DNA of 64,000 bases from contig NZ_CP081001.1 of the NCBI RefSeq assembly GCF_029590555.1, positions 2,886,001 to 2,950,000 of the forward strand. The letters run 5' to 3'. Below the pieces are notes generated by a model. The model ran no database searches. It saw nothing but the letters and a program-made list of their open reading frames with translations, and had not been told where the DNA came from. Positions 51,113-60,507 of the stretch are shown here, in pieces. Origin of the DNA: Sphingobium sp. V4 (lineage in GTDB: Bacteria > Pseudomonadota > Alphaproteobacteria > Sphingomonadales > Sphingomonadaceae). The translations under genes were made by a program, and so were the position numbers. Position 1 is the stretch's first letter; each line of letters opens with the position of its first letter.

Positions 51113-52606
51113 ATGTCCCCGGAATTTGATGCCTATGACAGTTCGGGCCGCCTGTTAGCCGAGGAACGGGCGGGGGACAACGCGCCGCCGCTCAGTGTCA
51201 GTGAATTGTCGGGCCTGCTCAAGCGCACGGTCGAGGACCGGTTCGGCCATGTGCGGCTGCGCGGCGAGATTTCCGGCTTCAAACGTGCGGCGTCGGGGCA
51301 TCTCTATCTTGCGCTCAAGGACGATAATGCCGTCATCGACGGGGTGATGTGGAAGGGCGGGGCGCAGCGGCTGGCCTTCGCGCCGCAGGACGGCGTCGAG
51401 GTAATCGCCACCGGCAAGCTGACCACCTATCCCGGCCGGTCCAAATATCAGCTCGTGATCGAGCGGATGGAGTTGGCCGGCGAAGGCGCGTTGATGGCGC
51501 TGCTGGAAAAGCTGAAGGCGAAGCTGGCAGGGGAAGGGCTGTTCGCGCCCGAACGCAAGAAGCCCCTGCCTTTCCTGCCGCGCACGATCGGCGTCGTGAC
51601 GTCGCCCACCGGCGCGGTGATCCGCGACATTCTCCATCGGCTGGCGGATCGTTGCCCGACCAATGTGCTGCTCTGGCCCGTGCTGGTGCAGGGGCAGGGC
51701 GCGGCCGAGCAGGTGGCGCGCGCGGTGCGCGGCTTTTCCGCCATGGATGGCAGCGGCCCGTTGCCCCGGCCAGACCTGGTGATCGTGGCGCGGGGCGGCG
51801 GATCGATCGAGGATCTGTGGAGCTTCAACGAGGAGATCGTCGTGCGGGCCGTCGCCGATTGCACCATCCCGATCATTTCGGCGGTGGGGCATGAGACCGA
51901 CACGACGCTGTGCGACTATGCCGCCGACCGCCGCGCGCCCACGCCCACCGCAGCGGCGGAAATGGCGGTGCCGGTGCGGGCGGACTTGCTGGCGGGCCTT
52001 GCCGAAATGGGCCTGAGGGCTGGGCGCGCGGTCCGGCGCGGCGCGGCGCAGGCGCGGGAAAGGCTGGAGATGCAGGCGCGGCTGATGCCGACGCCCGACA
52101 CCCTGCTGGCGCCGCAGCGGCAGCGGCTCGACCAGCTGTCCGACGGACTGGTCAGCGGTCTGCGTCATCGCCTCGCCGATGCGCGCGCGCAACTGGGGCA
52201 GGCAGGCGGCGCGCTGCGGCCGGCGCTGCTCGGTCAGCAGCTTCAGCGCGGGCGCGAACGGCTCGACCGATTGCGCCTGCGGCCCGATTATCTGCTGCGC
52301 GTGCATCGCGACTGCGCCACGGCATTCGACCGGGTGTCGCGCCATTTCGCCTCGCTCGATCCCGACCTGCCGCTCCAGCGCGGCTATGCGCGGGTGATGG
52401 CCGGCGGGCGGCTGGTGGAATCCGTGGCGGCGGCGCAGGCGGCGGGCCGGGTGACGCTGCACTTTCGCGACGGCACGGTGGACGCGGTGGTGGGTCAGGC
52501 GGGCGAGCCGCTTGAGAAGAGCGCATCGAGCGCTATATCGGCTTCGTCCCGTCCCGTTCGCAAGCCGCGTGAAGCGGGCGAAGGGCAGCAGGATCTTTTT
52601 TCCTGA
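51113..52606 (+). CDS. xseA: Exodeoxyribonuclease VII large subunit
   Basis: XseA is the catalytic subunit of exonuclease VII, which degrades single-stranded DNA. The 497-residue protein has an OB-fold domain ([22 protein letters not shown]), the catalytic region [29 protein letters not shown] and [20 protein letters not shown], and long alanine/arginine coiled coils, as in the family. The start at 51113 ([14 protein letters not shown]) is supported by homologue length. ATG 51098, five codons upstream, is the alternative. The small subunit XseB is not here. Confidence 0.95.
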   Translation: MSPEFDAYDSSGRLLAEERAGDNAPPLSVSELSGLLKRTVEDRFGHVRLRGEISGFKRAASGHLYLALKDDNAVIDGVMWKGGAQRLAFAPQDGVEVIATGKLTTYPGRSKYQLVIERMELAGEGALMALLEKLKAKLAGEGLFAPERKKPLPFLPRTIGVVTSPTGAVIRDILHRLADRCPTNVLLWPVLVQGQGAAEQVARAVRGFSAMDGSGPLPRPDLVIVARGGGSIEDLWSFNEEIVVRAVADCTIPIISAVGHETDTTLCDYAADRRAPTPTAAAEMAVPVRADLLAGLAEMGLRAGRAVRRGAAQARERLEMQARLMPTPDTLLAPQRQRLDQLSDGLVSGLRHRLADARAQLGQAGGALRPALLGQQLQRGRERLDRLRLRPDYLLRVHRDCATAFDRVSRHFASLDPDLPLQRGYARVMAGGRLVESVAAAQAAGRVTLHFRDGTVDAVVGQAGEPLEKSASSAISASSRPVRKPREAGEGQQDLFS

Positions 52607-52627
52607 CGCCGTGAAGAGAGACCGACC

Positions 52628-52840
52628 ATGTTGATGTCCAACCGAGACCGGATCGCCCGGCTCCATTATATGGCCTACAGCTTTCGCGTGCTCCAGGCCG
52701 GCGACCATGTCGTCTGCGCCGTGACCGGGCAGCGGATCGCGCTGGAGGATCTGCGCTATTGGAGCATCGCCCGGCAGGAACCCTATGCCAGCGCCCAGGC
52801 TTCGGTGCAGGCGGAGTTGCAGGCCGACCACGCCGGATGA
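52628..52840 (+). CDS. DUF2093 family protein
   Basis: A 70-residue soluble protein of the alphaproteobacterial DUF2093 family, of unknown function. The middle reads FRVLQAGDHVVCAVTGQRIALEDLRYWSIARQEPYAS in two short blocks that are conserved in the family. A cysteine near residue 30 sits in VCAVTG. Its stop shares bases with the ATG of the M23 peptidase gene (ATGA), and it begins 21 bases after xseA ends, so the three form a likely operon. Confidence 0.82.
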   Translation: MLMSNRDRIARLHYMAYSFRVLQAGDHVVCAVTGQRIALEDLRYWSIARQEPYASAQASVQAELQADHAG

Positions 52841-53685
52841 AGGCGATCGCGATGGCTCTGCTGGCCCTGTTGCCGGCGGCCGGGATGGCCGCGCCTGTGT
52901 CGCCCGCCATGGTAAGCCCCGATTTCCGGCTGGACGGCCCGCTGATGCAGGGCGGGGCGGTGACCGGCACCGCGCCGGCAGGCACGATCGCCCTGCATCT
53001 GGGGGAGCAGGCGGTGCCGGTCGACGCCGATGGCCGTTTCCTCATCGCCTTCGACCGGGACGCCGCCCCTGTCGCGCGCTTGTTCGCGCGCCTCGCCGAT
53101 GGCCGGGCGATCGAGCGACAGTTGACCATCATGCCGCGTGACTGGCGGATCGAAAGGGTGAATGCGCCGCTTCGCCCCACGCGCAGCACCGAAGCCTTCC
53201 TGGCGCTGCGCAAGCCCGAGCTGGAGGCGATCGCCGCCGCCCGCGCGACAGCGACGGACGCGCAGGGCTGGCGGCAACGCTTCATCTGGCCCCGCACGGG
53301 CCGCATATCCGGCCTGTTCGGATCGCAGCGAATCTATCAGGGCCAGCCGGGCGCCTATCATGGCGGCGTCGATGTCACTGGCGGGACCGGGGCGCCGGTG
53401 GTGGCGCCGGCCGATGGCGTCGTCATCCTCGCGGCGGTGGACAAGCCCTTCACGCTGGAAGGGCATCTGCTGATGATCGACCATGGCCATGGTCTCAACA
53501 GCGCCTTCCTGCACCTGTCGCGGATCGACGTGAAGCCGGGCGATCATGTGTCGCGGGGGCAGCGCATCGGCGCGGTCGGCGCGACCGGGCGCGCCACCGG
53601 CCCGCACCTTCACTGGGGCATGAAATGGCATGACGCGCGGATCGACCCGCTGCTGATCGCGGGGCCGATGCCGCAGACCGAATGA
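52837..53685 (+). CDS. M23 family metallopeptidase (LytM domain)
   Basis: A 282-residue exported peptidase with a signal peptide (residues 1-18), an N-terminal beta-rich region and a C-terminal M23 domain: YHGGVDVTGGTGAPVVAP carries HxxxD, and the later GPHLHWGMKW carries the HxH pair. LytM/M23 enzymes cut glycyl or D-alanyl cross-links in peptidoglycan. No coiled coil is present, so it is a stand-alone enzyme rather than an EnvC-type regulator. The ATG overlaps the DUF2093 stop by 4 bases. Confidence 0.92.
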   Translation: MKAIAMALLALLPAAGMAAPVSPAMVSPDFRLDGPLMQGGAVTGTAPAGTIALHLGEQAVPVDADGRFLIAFDRDAAPVARLFARLADGRAIERQLTIMPRDWRIERVNAPLRPTRSTEAFLALRKPELEAIAAARATATDAQGWRQRFIWPRTGRISGLFGSQRIYQGQPGAYHGGVDVTGGTGAPVVAPADGVVILAAVDKPFTLEGHLLMIDHGHGLNSAFLHLSRIDVKPGDHVSRGQRIGAVGATGRATGPHLHWGMKWHDARIDPLLIAGPMPQTE

Positions 53686-53698
53686 CCCGACTGAGAGG

Positions 53699-54241
53699 TC
53701 AGCCCACCCGCTTCATCCGCACCGCGCGTCCGCCCTCGACCTTGCCCATGAAGCTGCCCATGGCCGCGCGATGGATTTCGATCATCTGCCCGACCTTGGG
53801 ATCGCGGCCGGTGATCGCCTCGGTCGTCATCCACTGTGCGCCGTCCTCAAGGCCGATCTGCCACTTGCCATAGCCCAGGCTGCGCAGCGTGCCGATCTTC
53901 GCCTCGATATGGCTGAAGCCTTCCTCCTGCTTCACCTCGTCCTTGTCATCGCCATCCCCCAGGAAGGGCAATTTGGGGAAGGAAAAGCCGAACAGCGTCT
54001 TGCGCGTCTTGTTGAGTTCGCTCTTGTCCAGCACCACCACCTCGTCACGCTGGGCGGCGGCATCCATGGTGGCGACCTGCCGGTCGAAACAGGCGAGGCG
54101 TTCGGCATCGCTGGCGATGGTCCGGCACTGGAGCAGATTGGTGAAGATCTCCGGCCGGGGCTGCTGCTTGGGGGCGGCCCCCGCCTGCCCGGCGATGAGG
54201 CAAAGAGGCGCCATCACTATCCAGCCACGCTTGCCGATCAT
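53699..54241 (-). CDS. Exported hypothetical protein (180 aa)
   Basis: A 180-residue protein with a signal peptide (about residues 1-22, MIGKRGWIVMAPLCLIAGQA) and two cysteines (LLQCRTI and RLACFDRQV), which may form a disulfide. A later segment, GYGKWQIGLEDGAQWMTT, may be a small beta-barrel. I do not recognise the family. The AAGGAG ribosome site 8 bases before ATG 54241 supports the start. It is convergent with the M23 peptidase gene (13 bases apart) and divergent from the large receptor gene. Confidence 0.72.
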   Translation of the reverse strand: MIGKRGWIVMAPLCLIAGQAGAAPKQQPRPEIFTNLLQCRTIASDAERLACFDRQVATMDAAAQRDEVVVLDKSELNKTRKTLFGFSFPKLPFLGDGDDKDEVKQEEGFSHIEAKIGTLRSLGYGKWQIGLEDGAQWMTTEAITGRDPKVGQMIEIHRAAMGSFMGKVEGGRAVRMKRVG

Positions 54242-54630
54242 GTCCCAATCTCCTTCGCCCCAGTCCGGTCTGGCGCACCATGCACCCGCCGGAAGCAAGG
54301 TCAATATCCGCCGCGCCGGGCGATGGCCTGCCGGTGAAGCCACAAATGATCCCCTTGGCCGGGGGTGATTGCATTAATGCTACAGCCTCTTGTAAATTCG
54401 TGAAACAATCTTGCAACACAATCGTAAAACAGCGGGGTTCGGCGCTTGTTGCATTTATGATACAGCCTTCTTCAAAAGCGGCTTTCCGGCTTTTCCCCTG
54501 CTTTACAGCGCCCTGAACCCCGCGCAGTTTCCCGCAATCCAAATGGGGGGACGCTGTCGGGCACCATTCCCTCCATAGGTGACAAGCTAGTGGCAGGCAT
54601 CTGCCAAACTCCAGAGCAAGGGACTGGACA
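54242..54630. promoter_or_regulatory. Divergent promoter region upstream of the large receptor
   Basis: A 389-base gap between an exported hypothetical protein (leftward) and the receptor (rightward). It is AT-richer than its surroundings from about 54365 to 54480 and holds a near-perfect 19-base direct repeat. I find no -10/-35 pair that I would call with confidence. A GGGA at about 54619 could serve the GTG start at 54631. Confidence 0.5.
54369..54467 (+). repeat. Pair of 19-base direct repeats, 80 bases apart
   Basis: TTGCATTAATGCTACAGCC (54369-54387) recurs as TTGCATTTATGATACAGCC (54449-54467), 17 of 19 bases identical and offset by exactly 80 bases. They are the only strong repeats in this promoter region, upstream of the receptor. 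Such pairs are often operator sites for a dimeric regulator that may loop DNA, but no cognate regulator gene is nearby. Confidence 0.55.
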
Positions 54631-57630
54631 GTGAAAACATTTTCGAAAAGGGCACTTCTGCGTGCCAGCGCCGCTCCGGCGATCCTGAGCGCGTCGCTGA
54701 TCGCGACCGCCGCGTTCGCGCAGGACGCGCCCCAGGCGGCCGAAGCCGCCGAAGGCGACACCATCATCGTCACGGGTTCGCTTATCAAGAACCCGAACCT
54801 TGCCCGTTCGACCCCCGTCACCGCCACCACGGCCGACCAGATCGAACTGAAGCAGAACAACACCGCCGAAGAAATTCTGCGTGAAATTCCCGGTATCGTT
54901 CCCAGCATCGGTTCGGCCGTCAACAACGGCAATGGCGGCGCTTCGTTCGTCAACCTGCGCGGCCTGGGTTCCAACCGCAACATCGTGCTGATCGACGGCA
55001 ACCGCCTGGTGCCTGCCGAACTGAACGGCCGTTTCGACCTCAACAACATTCCGCTGGCCCTGATCGACCGCGTCGACGTGCTGACCGGCGGCGCTTCGAC
55101 CACCTATGGCGCGGACGCCATTTCGGGTGTCGTCAACTTCGTCACCAAGTCGGACTTCTCGGGCCTGGAAGCCAATATCGCCAACCAGCTGACGGAAGAG
55201 GCCGACGGCCATTATATCCGTGCGGACCTGACGCTCGGCGCCAATTTCGATGACGGCCGCGGCAATGTGGTCTTCTCGGTCGGCTACCAGCAGTCGGACC
55301 CGGTCTACCAGGGCGATCGTCCCTTCTCGGCCTTCTCGATCGACTCCTTCACCGGCGCCAACGGCGGTTCGGGCACGTCGACCCCGTCGCGCTTCACCAA
55401 CGTGAACACGACCGGTGCGGATTCGATCACCACGGGTTGTGGCCTGGCTGGACAGCCGGCCTGTAACACCGTTCAGGGCAACCGTCAGGTGACGGCCGCC
55501 GGTGGCGCCTTCCGTCCGACCTCGGCCTTCGACGCCTACAACTTCAACCCCTTCAACATCTTCCAGACGCCGTTCGAGCGCTTCAACATGTACGGCGCGG
55601 GCCGTTATGAAGTCAGCGACGCTGTGGAAGTCTATACGCGCGGCATCTTCTCGAAGAACACCGTCAGCACCATCATCGCCCCGTCGGGCGCGTTCGGCAT
55701 CTCCGTCGTCGTTCCGCTGAGCAACCCCTATCTGTCGGCTGCCCAGCGCAACGCCTTCTGCGCATTCGACACCACCCCGGGAGCCGGCTACACGCCGCTC
55801 TTCACGCAGGCCCAGTGCAATGCCGCTGCCACTGCAACCGATCCGACCGATCCCAATTATAAAACGGTCACAACCACCCTGTCGCGTCGTGCGACCGAAC
55901 TGGGTCCGCGCGTCTCCGACTTCACCACCACCTTCTTCGACTATCGCATTGGCGCCCGTGGCGGCATCACCGACTCGATCGACTGGGATCTGTCGGGCAG
56001 CTACGGCGAATCCGAGAATATCCAGACCCAGCAGGGCTACTGGCTGAACTCGCGCGTCCGTCAGGCGCTGCTGGCGACCAACACGTCGACCTGCCTGACC
56101 GACACCAATGGCTGCGTACCGCTCAACGTGTTCGGTCCGGACGGCTCGATCACCGCCGCGCAGAACGCGTTCCTGACCGCCAACAGCCAGGTCGCGACCA
56201 AGACCACGCTGTCTCAGGTCAAGGGCACGATCAGCGGCGACGTCGGCTTTGCAGCCCCCTGGGCGACCGACAGCATCGCGTTCGCGCTTGGTGCCGAATA
56301 TCGCAAATATGGCGCGTCGCAGGAATCCGACCTGCTGTCGCAGTCGGGTGATCTGGGCGGCGCCGGCGGCGCGGCGCCGAACATCGACGGCGGCTATGAC
56401 GTCTATGAAGCCTATGGCGAAATCATCCTGCCGCTGGTGCAGGACAAGCCCTTCTTCCAGGATCTGACCGTGGAAGCCGGCATCCGCTACTCCGACTACA
56501 GCGTCGATGGCGGTTCGGGCTACAACACGACCACCTGGAAGGTGGCCGGCAACTGGACGCCGGTGGACGGCATCAAGTTCCGCGGCAACTATTCGCGCGC
56601 GGTTCGTGCCCCGAACATCGCCGAACTGTTCGCACCGGTGAACACCACCCTGACCAACCTGGACAGCGATCCCTGCGCCGGCGTCGCGCCGACCCAGAAT
56701 GCCAATCTGGCGGCTGTCTGTATCGCCCAGGGTGCTACTGCGGCGCAGCTCGGTTCGATCATCAACGATCCGGCCGGCCAGGTGAACTCGACGGGCGGCG
56801 GCAACCTCGCCCTCGGTCCGGAAAAGTCGAACAGCTGGGGCCTGGGCGTCACCTTGCAGCCGAGCGCGCTGCCGGGCTTCAGCCTGACGGTCGATTATTA
56901 CAACATCAAGATCACGGGTGCGATCACCAACCCGACGCCTGATGACGTGATTTCGGCCTGCTTCGACAACATCACCGCCGCTAGCGCGACCGACCCGGCC
57001 TGCACCGGCATCCGCCGTGATCCGTCGACCGGCGCGTTGTTCGGCGAAGCCGCTGTGGTGGGTGGTCTGCCGCAGACTCTGTCGAACCTTGGCAAGCTGG
57101 CCACCGACGGCATCGACGTTCAGCTGAACTATCAGAAGGATGTTGGTTTCGCGAAGTGGGCGCTGACCGCCAACGGCAACTGGACGAACAGCTCGACCTT
57201 CCAGGCGACCCCGACGTCGATCAACCGCGAGTGCGTGGGCCTCTATTCGGTCAACTGCGCGTCGATCCAGCCGGAATTCTCCTGGTCGGTCCGCAACACC
57301 CTCTCGTTCGAGTCGGTCGATCTGTCGCTCCTGTGGCGCTATATCGACGGCGTGAAATATGAGGATGGCGACGCCTTCGTCGGAACGCTGAACGGCAAGG
57401 ACGTGAACTTCAACACGATCCCCGCCGAACATTATTTCGACCTGACCAGCCGTTTCCATGTGAGCGACGAAGTGACGATCACCATGACCGTCCAGAACCT
57501 GCTGGACAACCAGCCCAAGGTCGTCGGCAACACGATCGGTTCGACCAGCTACAACAGCGGCAACGTCTATCCGTCGACCTACGACGCGCTGGGCCGCCGC
57601 TACACGGTCGCCGCCAAGCTGCGCTTCTGA
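54631..57630 (+). CDS. Large TonB-dependent receptor
   Basis: A 999-residue outer-membrane receptor with signal peptide (about residues 1-31, ending TAAFAQ), TonB-box region DTIIVTGSLIK, and the plug with LRGLGSNRNIVLIDGNRLV and STTYGADAISGVVNFVTKS, a plug form common in big sphingomonad receptors. The 22-strand barrel ends in phenylalanine (KLRF). The start codon is GTG at 54631. Codon choice is strongly biased compared with neighbours, hinting at high expression. A perfect terminator follows its stop. It heads a group with sulfotransferase-like and beta-hydroxylase genes. The ligand is unknown. Confidence 0.95.
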   Translation: MKTFSKRALLRASAAPAILSASLIATAAFAQDAPQAAEAAEGDTIIVTGSLIKNPNLARSTPVTATTADQIELKQNNTAEEILREIPGIVPSIGSAVNNGNGGASFVNLRGLGSNRNIVLIDGNRLVPAELNGRFDLNNIPLALIDRVDVLTGGASTTYGADAISGVVNFVTKSDFSGLEANIANQLTEEADGHYIRADLTLGANFDDGRGNVVFSVGYQQSDPVYQGDRPFSAFSIDSFTGANGGSGTSTPSRFTNVNTTGADSITTGCGLAGQPACNTVQGNRQVTAAGGAFRPTSAFDAYNFNPFNIFQTPFERFNMYGAGRYEVSDAVEVYTRGIFSKNTVSTIIAPSGAFGISVVVPLSNPYLSAAQRNAFCAFDTTPGAGYTPLFTQAQCNAAATATDPTDPNYKTVTTTLSRRATELGPRVSDFTTTFFDYRIGARGGITDSIDWDLSGSYGESENIQTQQGYWLNSRVRQALLATNTSTCLTDTNGCVPLNVFGPDGSITAAQNAFLTANSQVATKTTLSQVKGTISGDVGFAAPWATDSIAFALGAEYRKYGASQESDLLSQSGDLGGAGGAAPNIDGGYDVYEAYGEIILPLVQDKPFFQDLTVEAGIRYSDYSVDGGSGYNTTTWKVAGNWTPVDGIKFRGNYSRAVRAPNIAELFAPVNTTLTNLDSDPCAGVAPTQNANLAAVCIAQGATAAQLGSIINDPAGQVNSTGGGNLALGPEKSNSWGLGVTLQPSALPGFSLTVDYYNIKITGAITNPTPDDVISACFDNITAASATDPACTGIRRDPSTGALFGEAAVVGGLPQTLSNLGKLATDGIDVQLNYQKDVGFAKWALTANGNWTNSSTFQATPTSINRECVGLYSVNCASIQPEFSWSVRNTLSFESVDLSLLWRYIDGVKYEDGDAFVGTLNGKDVNFNTIPAEHYFDLTSRFHVSDEVTITMTVQNLLDNQPKVVGNTIGSTSYNSGNVYPSTYDALGRRYTVAAKLRF

Positions 57631-57653
57631 TCGGCGCATCAGGCATGAGAAAG

Positions 57654-57684
57654 AAGGGGCCGGTGGCAACACCGGCCCCTTTTT
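57654..57684 (+). terminator. Rho-independent terminator of the large receptor gene
   Basis: AAGGGGCCGGTG (57654-57665) and CACCGGCCCCTT (57670-57681) form a perfect 12-pair stem with a GCAA tetraloop, followed by TTTT. It lies 23 bases past the receptor stop codon, a textbook intrinsic terminator. It ends the receptor transcript before the convergent sulfotransferase-like gene. Confidence 0.95.
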
Positions 57685-57726
57685 CATGGGCGCGATGCCC
57701 GCAGGATGGGGGTGCCCTTCGGCGGA

Positions 57727-58758
57727 TCAGCCAAGGAGCGGGCGGGGCAGCGTCATTTCGATGCCCGCATTACCCGCCAGGACGCCCGCCCAATGGGCGA
57801 CCTTCGCGACCTCGTCGCCATGGATGTCCATGTCCTGCCGCGCCTGCCGGGCTCGCTGCCCATCGGCAAAGGCATCGCCGCTCTTTGCGTCGCGCGCGAA
57901 GACGGGACCGGTGACGATCGCGTCCATCAGGCTGCTGTCCATGTTCAGCCCGAACAGCCGGGCGAGCGCGGCGAGCGCCTCCTTCGGCCGGGCGACCAGA
58001 TTTTCGCTGTCGAGGGTCGCCACCCGGTCGCCCAGTTGCCGGGTCAGCGCCTGGAACTGCCGATGCTGCGCCAGCCAGCCAAGGGCCGCGACCTGGATGT
58101 CGGTCAGGCCGAGATACTCATCGGGAGCGACGCCCAGCGGCGCGAGCATTCCTTCCCGCATCAGCTTCTGGAACAGGTCGCGCACCCAGAGCCGACCCCA
58201 CATGCCCTTGCGCGCGATCGAGGCGAGATAGGCTTCGAGCGGCGCGTGGAGCAACAGCGCGCGCGCCTCTGGTCGTAGGCCCAGGATCGCGGGGATCAGC
58301 GGGTTGACGATGTTCGACGGCTTGACCACCACCGCTTCGCCGGGACCGAAGGGACGGGCGAGCAGGCGCAGGCTTTCGTCCAGCACCCGCGCCACCTCCG
58401 CTCCCTTGGCGTCGCGATGCCGCCAGCCGACGATGTCGTTGAGCAGCACCGGCTCCTTCAGCCCCATCGCCACGCCCGGACTGTCGAACGCTGCCGCCAG
58501 CAGGGTCGAGCAGCAATAGGCCGAATGGAAGAGAAAATGGATCGGCGCCGGGGCCGGCGCCTGCGCCATGGCGTCGACGCGGCGCAGCACCAGCGGCTCT
58601 TGCGGACCAAGAAGCTCGTCGGTCAGGAAGGGGATATCGGCATGGCGCGCACGGGGCACGGCGCGGAAGTGAAGGGCGTCGTGACCCGGATCATAGCGAT
58701 GGGCGAGCCATTCGGCGCTGGCGAGAAGGTCGCGGATCGGGGGCGGTGCGCTGCTCAT
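57727..58758 (-). CDS. Sulfotransferase-like P-loop protein
   Basis: A 343-residue protein without signal peptide, so cytosolic. Residues 72-87 read PIHFLFHSAYCCSTLL, similar to the 5'-phosphosulfate-binding loop of sulfotransferases, and VVVKPSNIVNPLIPAIL (about 145-160) may correspond to the 3'-phosphate region. A GLKEPVLLND segment lies just after the loop. The family match is partial, so sulfotransferase activity is inferred. It is convergent with the receptor gene and divergent from the TPR-beta-hydroxylase gene, 110 bases apart, sharing a promoter region. Confidence 0.62.
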   Translation of the reverse strand: MSSAPPPIRDLLASAEWLAHRYDPGHDALHFRAVPRARHADIPFLTDELLGPQEPLVLRRVDAMAQAPAPAPIHFLFHSAYCCSTLLAAAFDSPGVAMGLKEPVLLNDIVGWRHRDAKGAEVARVLDESLRLLARPFGPGEAVVVKPSNIVNPLIPAILGLRPEARALLLHAPLEAYLASIARKGMWGRLWVRDLFQKLMREGMLAPLGVAPDEYLGLTDIQVAALGWLAQHRQFQALTRQLGDRVATLDSENLVARPKEALAALARLFGLNMDSSLMDAIVTGPVFARDAKSGDAFADGQRARQARQDMDIHGDEVAKVAHWAGVLAGNAGIEMTLPRPLLG

Positions 58759-58868
58759 CGTCGCCAGCCTTCGCACGCGTCGCCGGGGCGCACAAGGCCG
58801 CCGCATTTCCCCTGGTTGCGCGCGTAGCGACATATGCTAGCCATGATGGCGGGACGCTGGGGGCTTGA

Positions 58869-60149
58869 ATGGACATGAATGTGACGCGCCTGTTGCAACA
58901 GGCGGTGGAAGCGCGACGGACGGGCCGTCTGGCGGATGCGCGGGAACAGCTGGCGGAGGCCCTGAAGCTCCAGCCGGGGCAACCGCAGGCGCTCAACCTG
59001 CTTGGTCTGATCGCGCTGGACCAGCGCGACTTCGCCGAAGCGCGCGCCCGTTTCCGGGCGGCGGCGCAGGCCGACCCCAGGGAAGCGGCGCTGTGGATGA
59101 ACGTCGCCTCCGCCGAGCGCGGGCTGGGGGATGCGGAGGGGGAGCGGGCTGCTCTCGACCAGGCGATCGCGATCGACCAGCGCAACCTGATGGCGCAGAT
59201 CCGCATGGCGCAGTTGCAGCAGAGGCTTGGGGAAAGGCAGGACGCGGCCGACAGCTGGGGCAAGGTGCTGGCCCTGGCGTCCGGCCTGGGCGACATTCCG
59301 CCGGCGCTCGCCGAAACGCTGGAAACGGCGCGCCATTTCGTGCAGGAGCATAAGGCGAATTTCGCGGCCTTCGTGGAAGCTGGCGTGGCGGACCGGCTGG
59401 GCGCGGCGGACCCGGTGGCGCGCCGGCGATTCCAGGCCTGCCTCGATCATGAATTCGGCCGTCGCGCACTGTTCCAGAACCAATGTTCCGGGCTGCATTA
59501 CCCCTTCCTGCCCGCCGACGAATTTTTCGACCGGCAGCATTTTCCATGGATGGCGCAACTGGAAGCACGGACCGACGCGATCCGCGCCGAGTTTCTGGCG
59601 ATGGTGGCGCGGGACGGCGGCAATGTCCGCCCCTATGTTCAGCAGGAGGCGGGAACGCCGCAGAATAAATGGACCGCGCTCGACGGATCGCTGGATTGGG
59701 GGGCGTCGTTCCTGTGGGAATATGGCGTGCGTAACGAAGCGGTCTGCGCGGCCTGCCCGCAGACGGTCGCGGCGCTCGAAGCGCTGCCGCGCGCGGACAT
59801 ACCGGGCCGGGCGCCCTCGGCCTTCTTTTCGCTGCTCAAGCCCCGCAGCCGGATCCCGGCGCATAGCGGCGTGACCAACACCCGCGCCATCATCCATCTG
59901 CCGCTGGTCGTGCCGCCCGGCTGCTTCTTCCGCGTCGGCGGAGAGACTAGGGCGTGGGAAGAAGGCGTGGCCTTCGCCTTTGACGACACGATAGACCATG
60001 AAGCCTGGAACGACAGCGACCATTTGCGCGTGGTGCTGATCTTCGACGTTTGGAATCCGCATTTGTCACTTGAAGAGCAGATATTATTGAAGCAATTCTA
60101 TGCCACTGCCGATGCCAGCAAGACGCAATCCGTCCTGACCGGCATCTGA
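58869..60149 (+). CDS. TPR protein with aspartyl/asparaginyl beta-hydroxylase domain
   Basis: A 426-residue cytosolic protein: an N-terminal TPR-like helical region (residues 1-135, for example ALNLLGLIALDQRDFAEARARF) followed by a 2-oxoglutarate/Fe(II) oxygenase domain. The two iron histidines align with His332 (IPAHSGVTN) and His377 (DDTIDHEAW), and the 2-oxoglutarate arginine with Arg387 (HLRVVLIFDVWNP), as in human AspH. All expected metal and cosubstrate residues are present. It hydroxylates aspartate or asparagine side chains in an unknown substrate. It is next to a receptor and a sulfotransferase-like gene. Confidence 0.85.
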   Translation: MDMNVTRLLQQAVEARRTGRLADAREQLAEALKLQPGQPQALNLLGLIALDQRDFAEARARFRAAAQADPREAALWMNVASAERGLGDAEGERAALDQAIAIDQRNLMAQIRMAQLQQRLGERQDAADSWGKVLALASGLGDIPPALAETLETARHFVQEHKANFAAFVEAGVADRLGAADPVARRRFQACLDHEFGRRALFQNQCSGLHYPFLPADEFFDRQHFPWMAQLEARTDAIRAEFLAMVARDGGNVRPYVQQEAGTPQNKWTALDGSLDWGASFLWEYGVRNEAVCAACPQTVAALEALPRADIPGRAPSAFFSLLKPRSRIPAHSGVTNTRAIIHLPLVVPPGCFFRVGGETRAWEEGVAFAFDDTIDHEAWNDSDHLRVVLIFDVWNPHLSLEEQILLKQFYATADASKTQSVLTGI

Positions 60150-60210
60150 GCGATGACAGCGGCGGCGGAACGATCCCGGTCCGCGCTGTCGTCTTTCTGG
60201 GAGACAAGAT

Positions 60211-60468
60211 GTGCGTATGTTGAAAGCAGTGATCGCGTCCGGCCTGGTCTCCCTGGCCATGCCGGCGCTGGCGGAAGATCAGCCCAAGCTGGATCGCAAT
60301 GATCCCAATGCCGTGCGCTGCAAAAGGCTGGACGTGACCGGATCGCTGGTGCGCAAGGAGCGCATCTGCAAGACCAACGCGGAATGGCGCGCCATCAGCG
60401 AGCAGCAGAATCGCGATGCCGACGACCTGATCACCCGCAACCGGGCGGGGATGAACCCCAACGGGTGA
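60211..60468 (+). CDS. Small exported protein with two cysteines (85 aa)
   Basis: An 85-residue protein with a short signal peptide (residues about 1-21, VIASGLVSLAMPALA, then EDQP) and two cysteines at residues 37 and 53 (AVRCKRLD and RICKTN) that could form a disulfide. The mature part is charged and lacks membrane segments. I know no family. The start is GTG 60211 with GGGAGA 8 bases upstream (ATG 60217 is the alternative). It follows the beta-hydroxylase gene by 61 bases and precedes a terminator, so it may be in the same transcript. Confidence 0.7.
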   Translation: MRMLKAVIASGLVSLAMPALAEDQPKLDRNDPNAVRCKRLDVTGSLVRKERICKTNAEWRAISEQQNRDADDLITRNRAGMNPNG

Positions 60469-60507
60469 AGCAAGCCGGCTTGCCGGTCGGCAGGAGCGGA
60501 CATGAGC

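Noticed and set aside
51155-52831. Open frame of 558 codons opposite xseA
   Set aside because: Shadow frame of an unmistakable XseA.
54472-57687. Open frame of 1071 codons on the minus strand opposite the large receptor
   Set aside because: It is an antisense shadow of a GC-rich gene: composition is arginine/glycine/valine-heavy with no domain, no ribosome site, and the plus-strand receptor is unmistakable.
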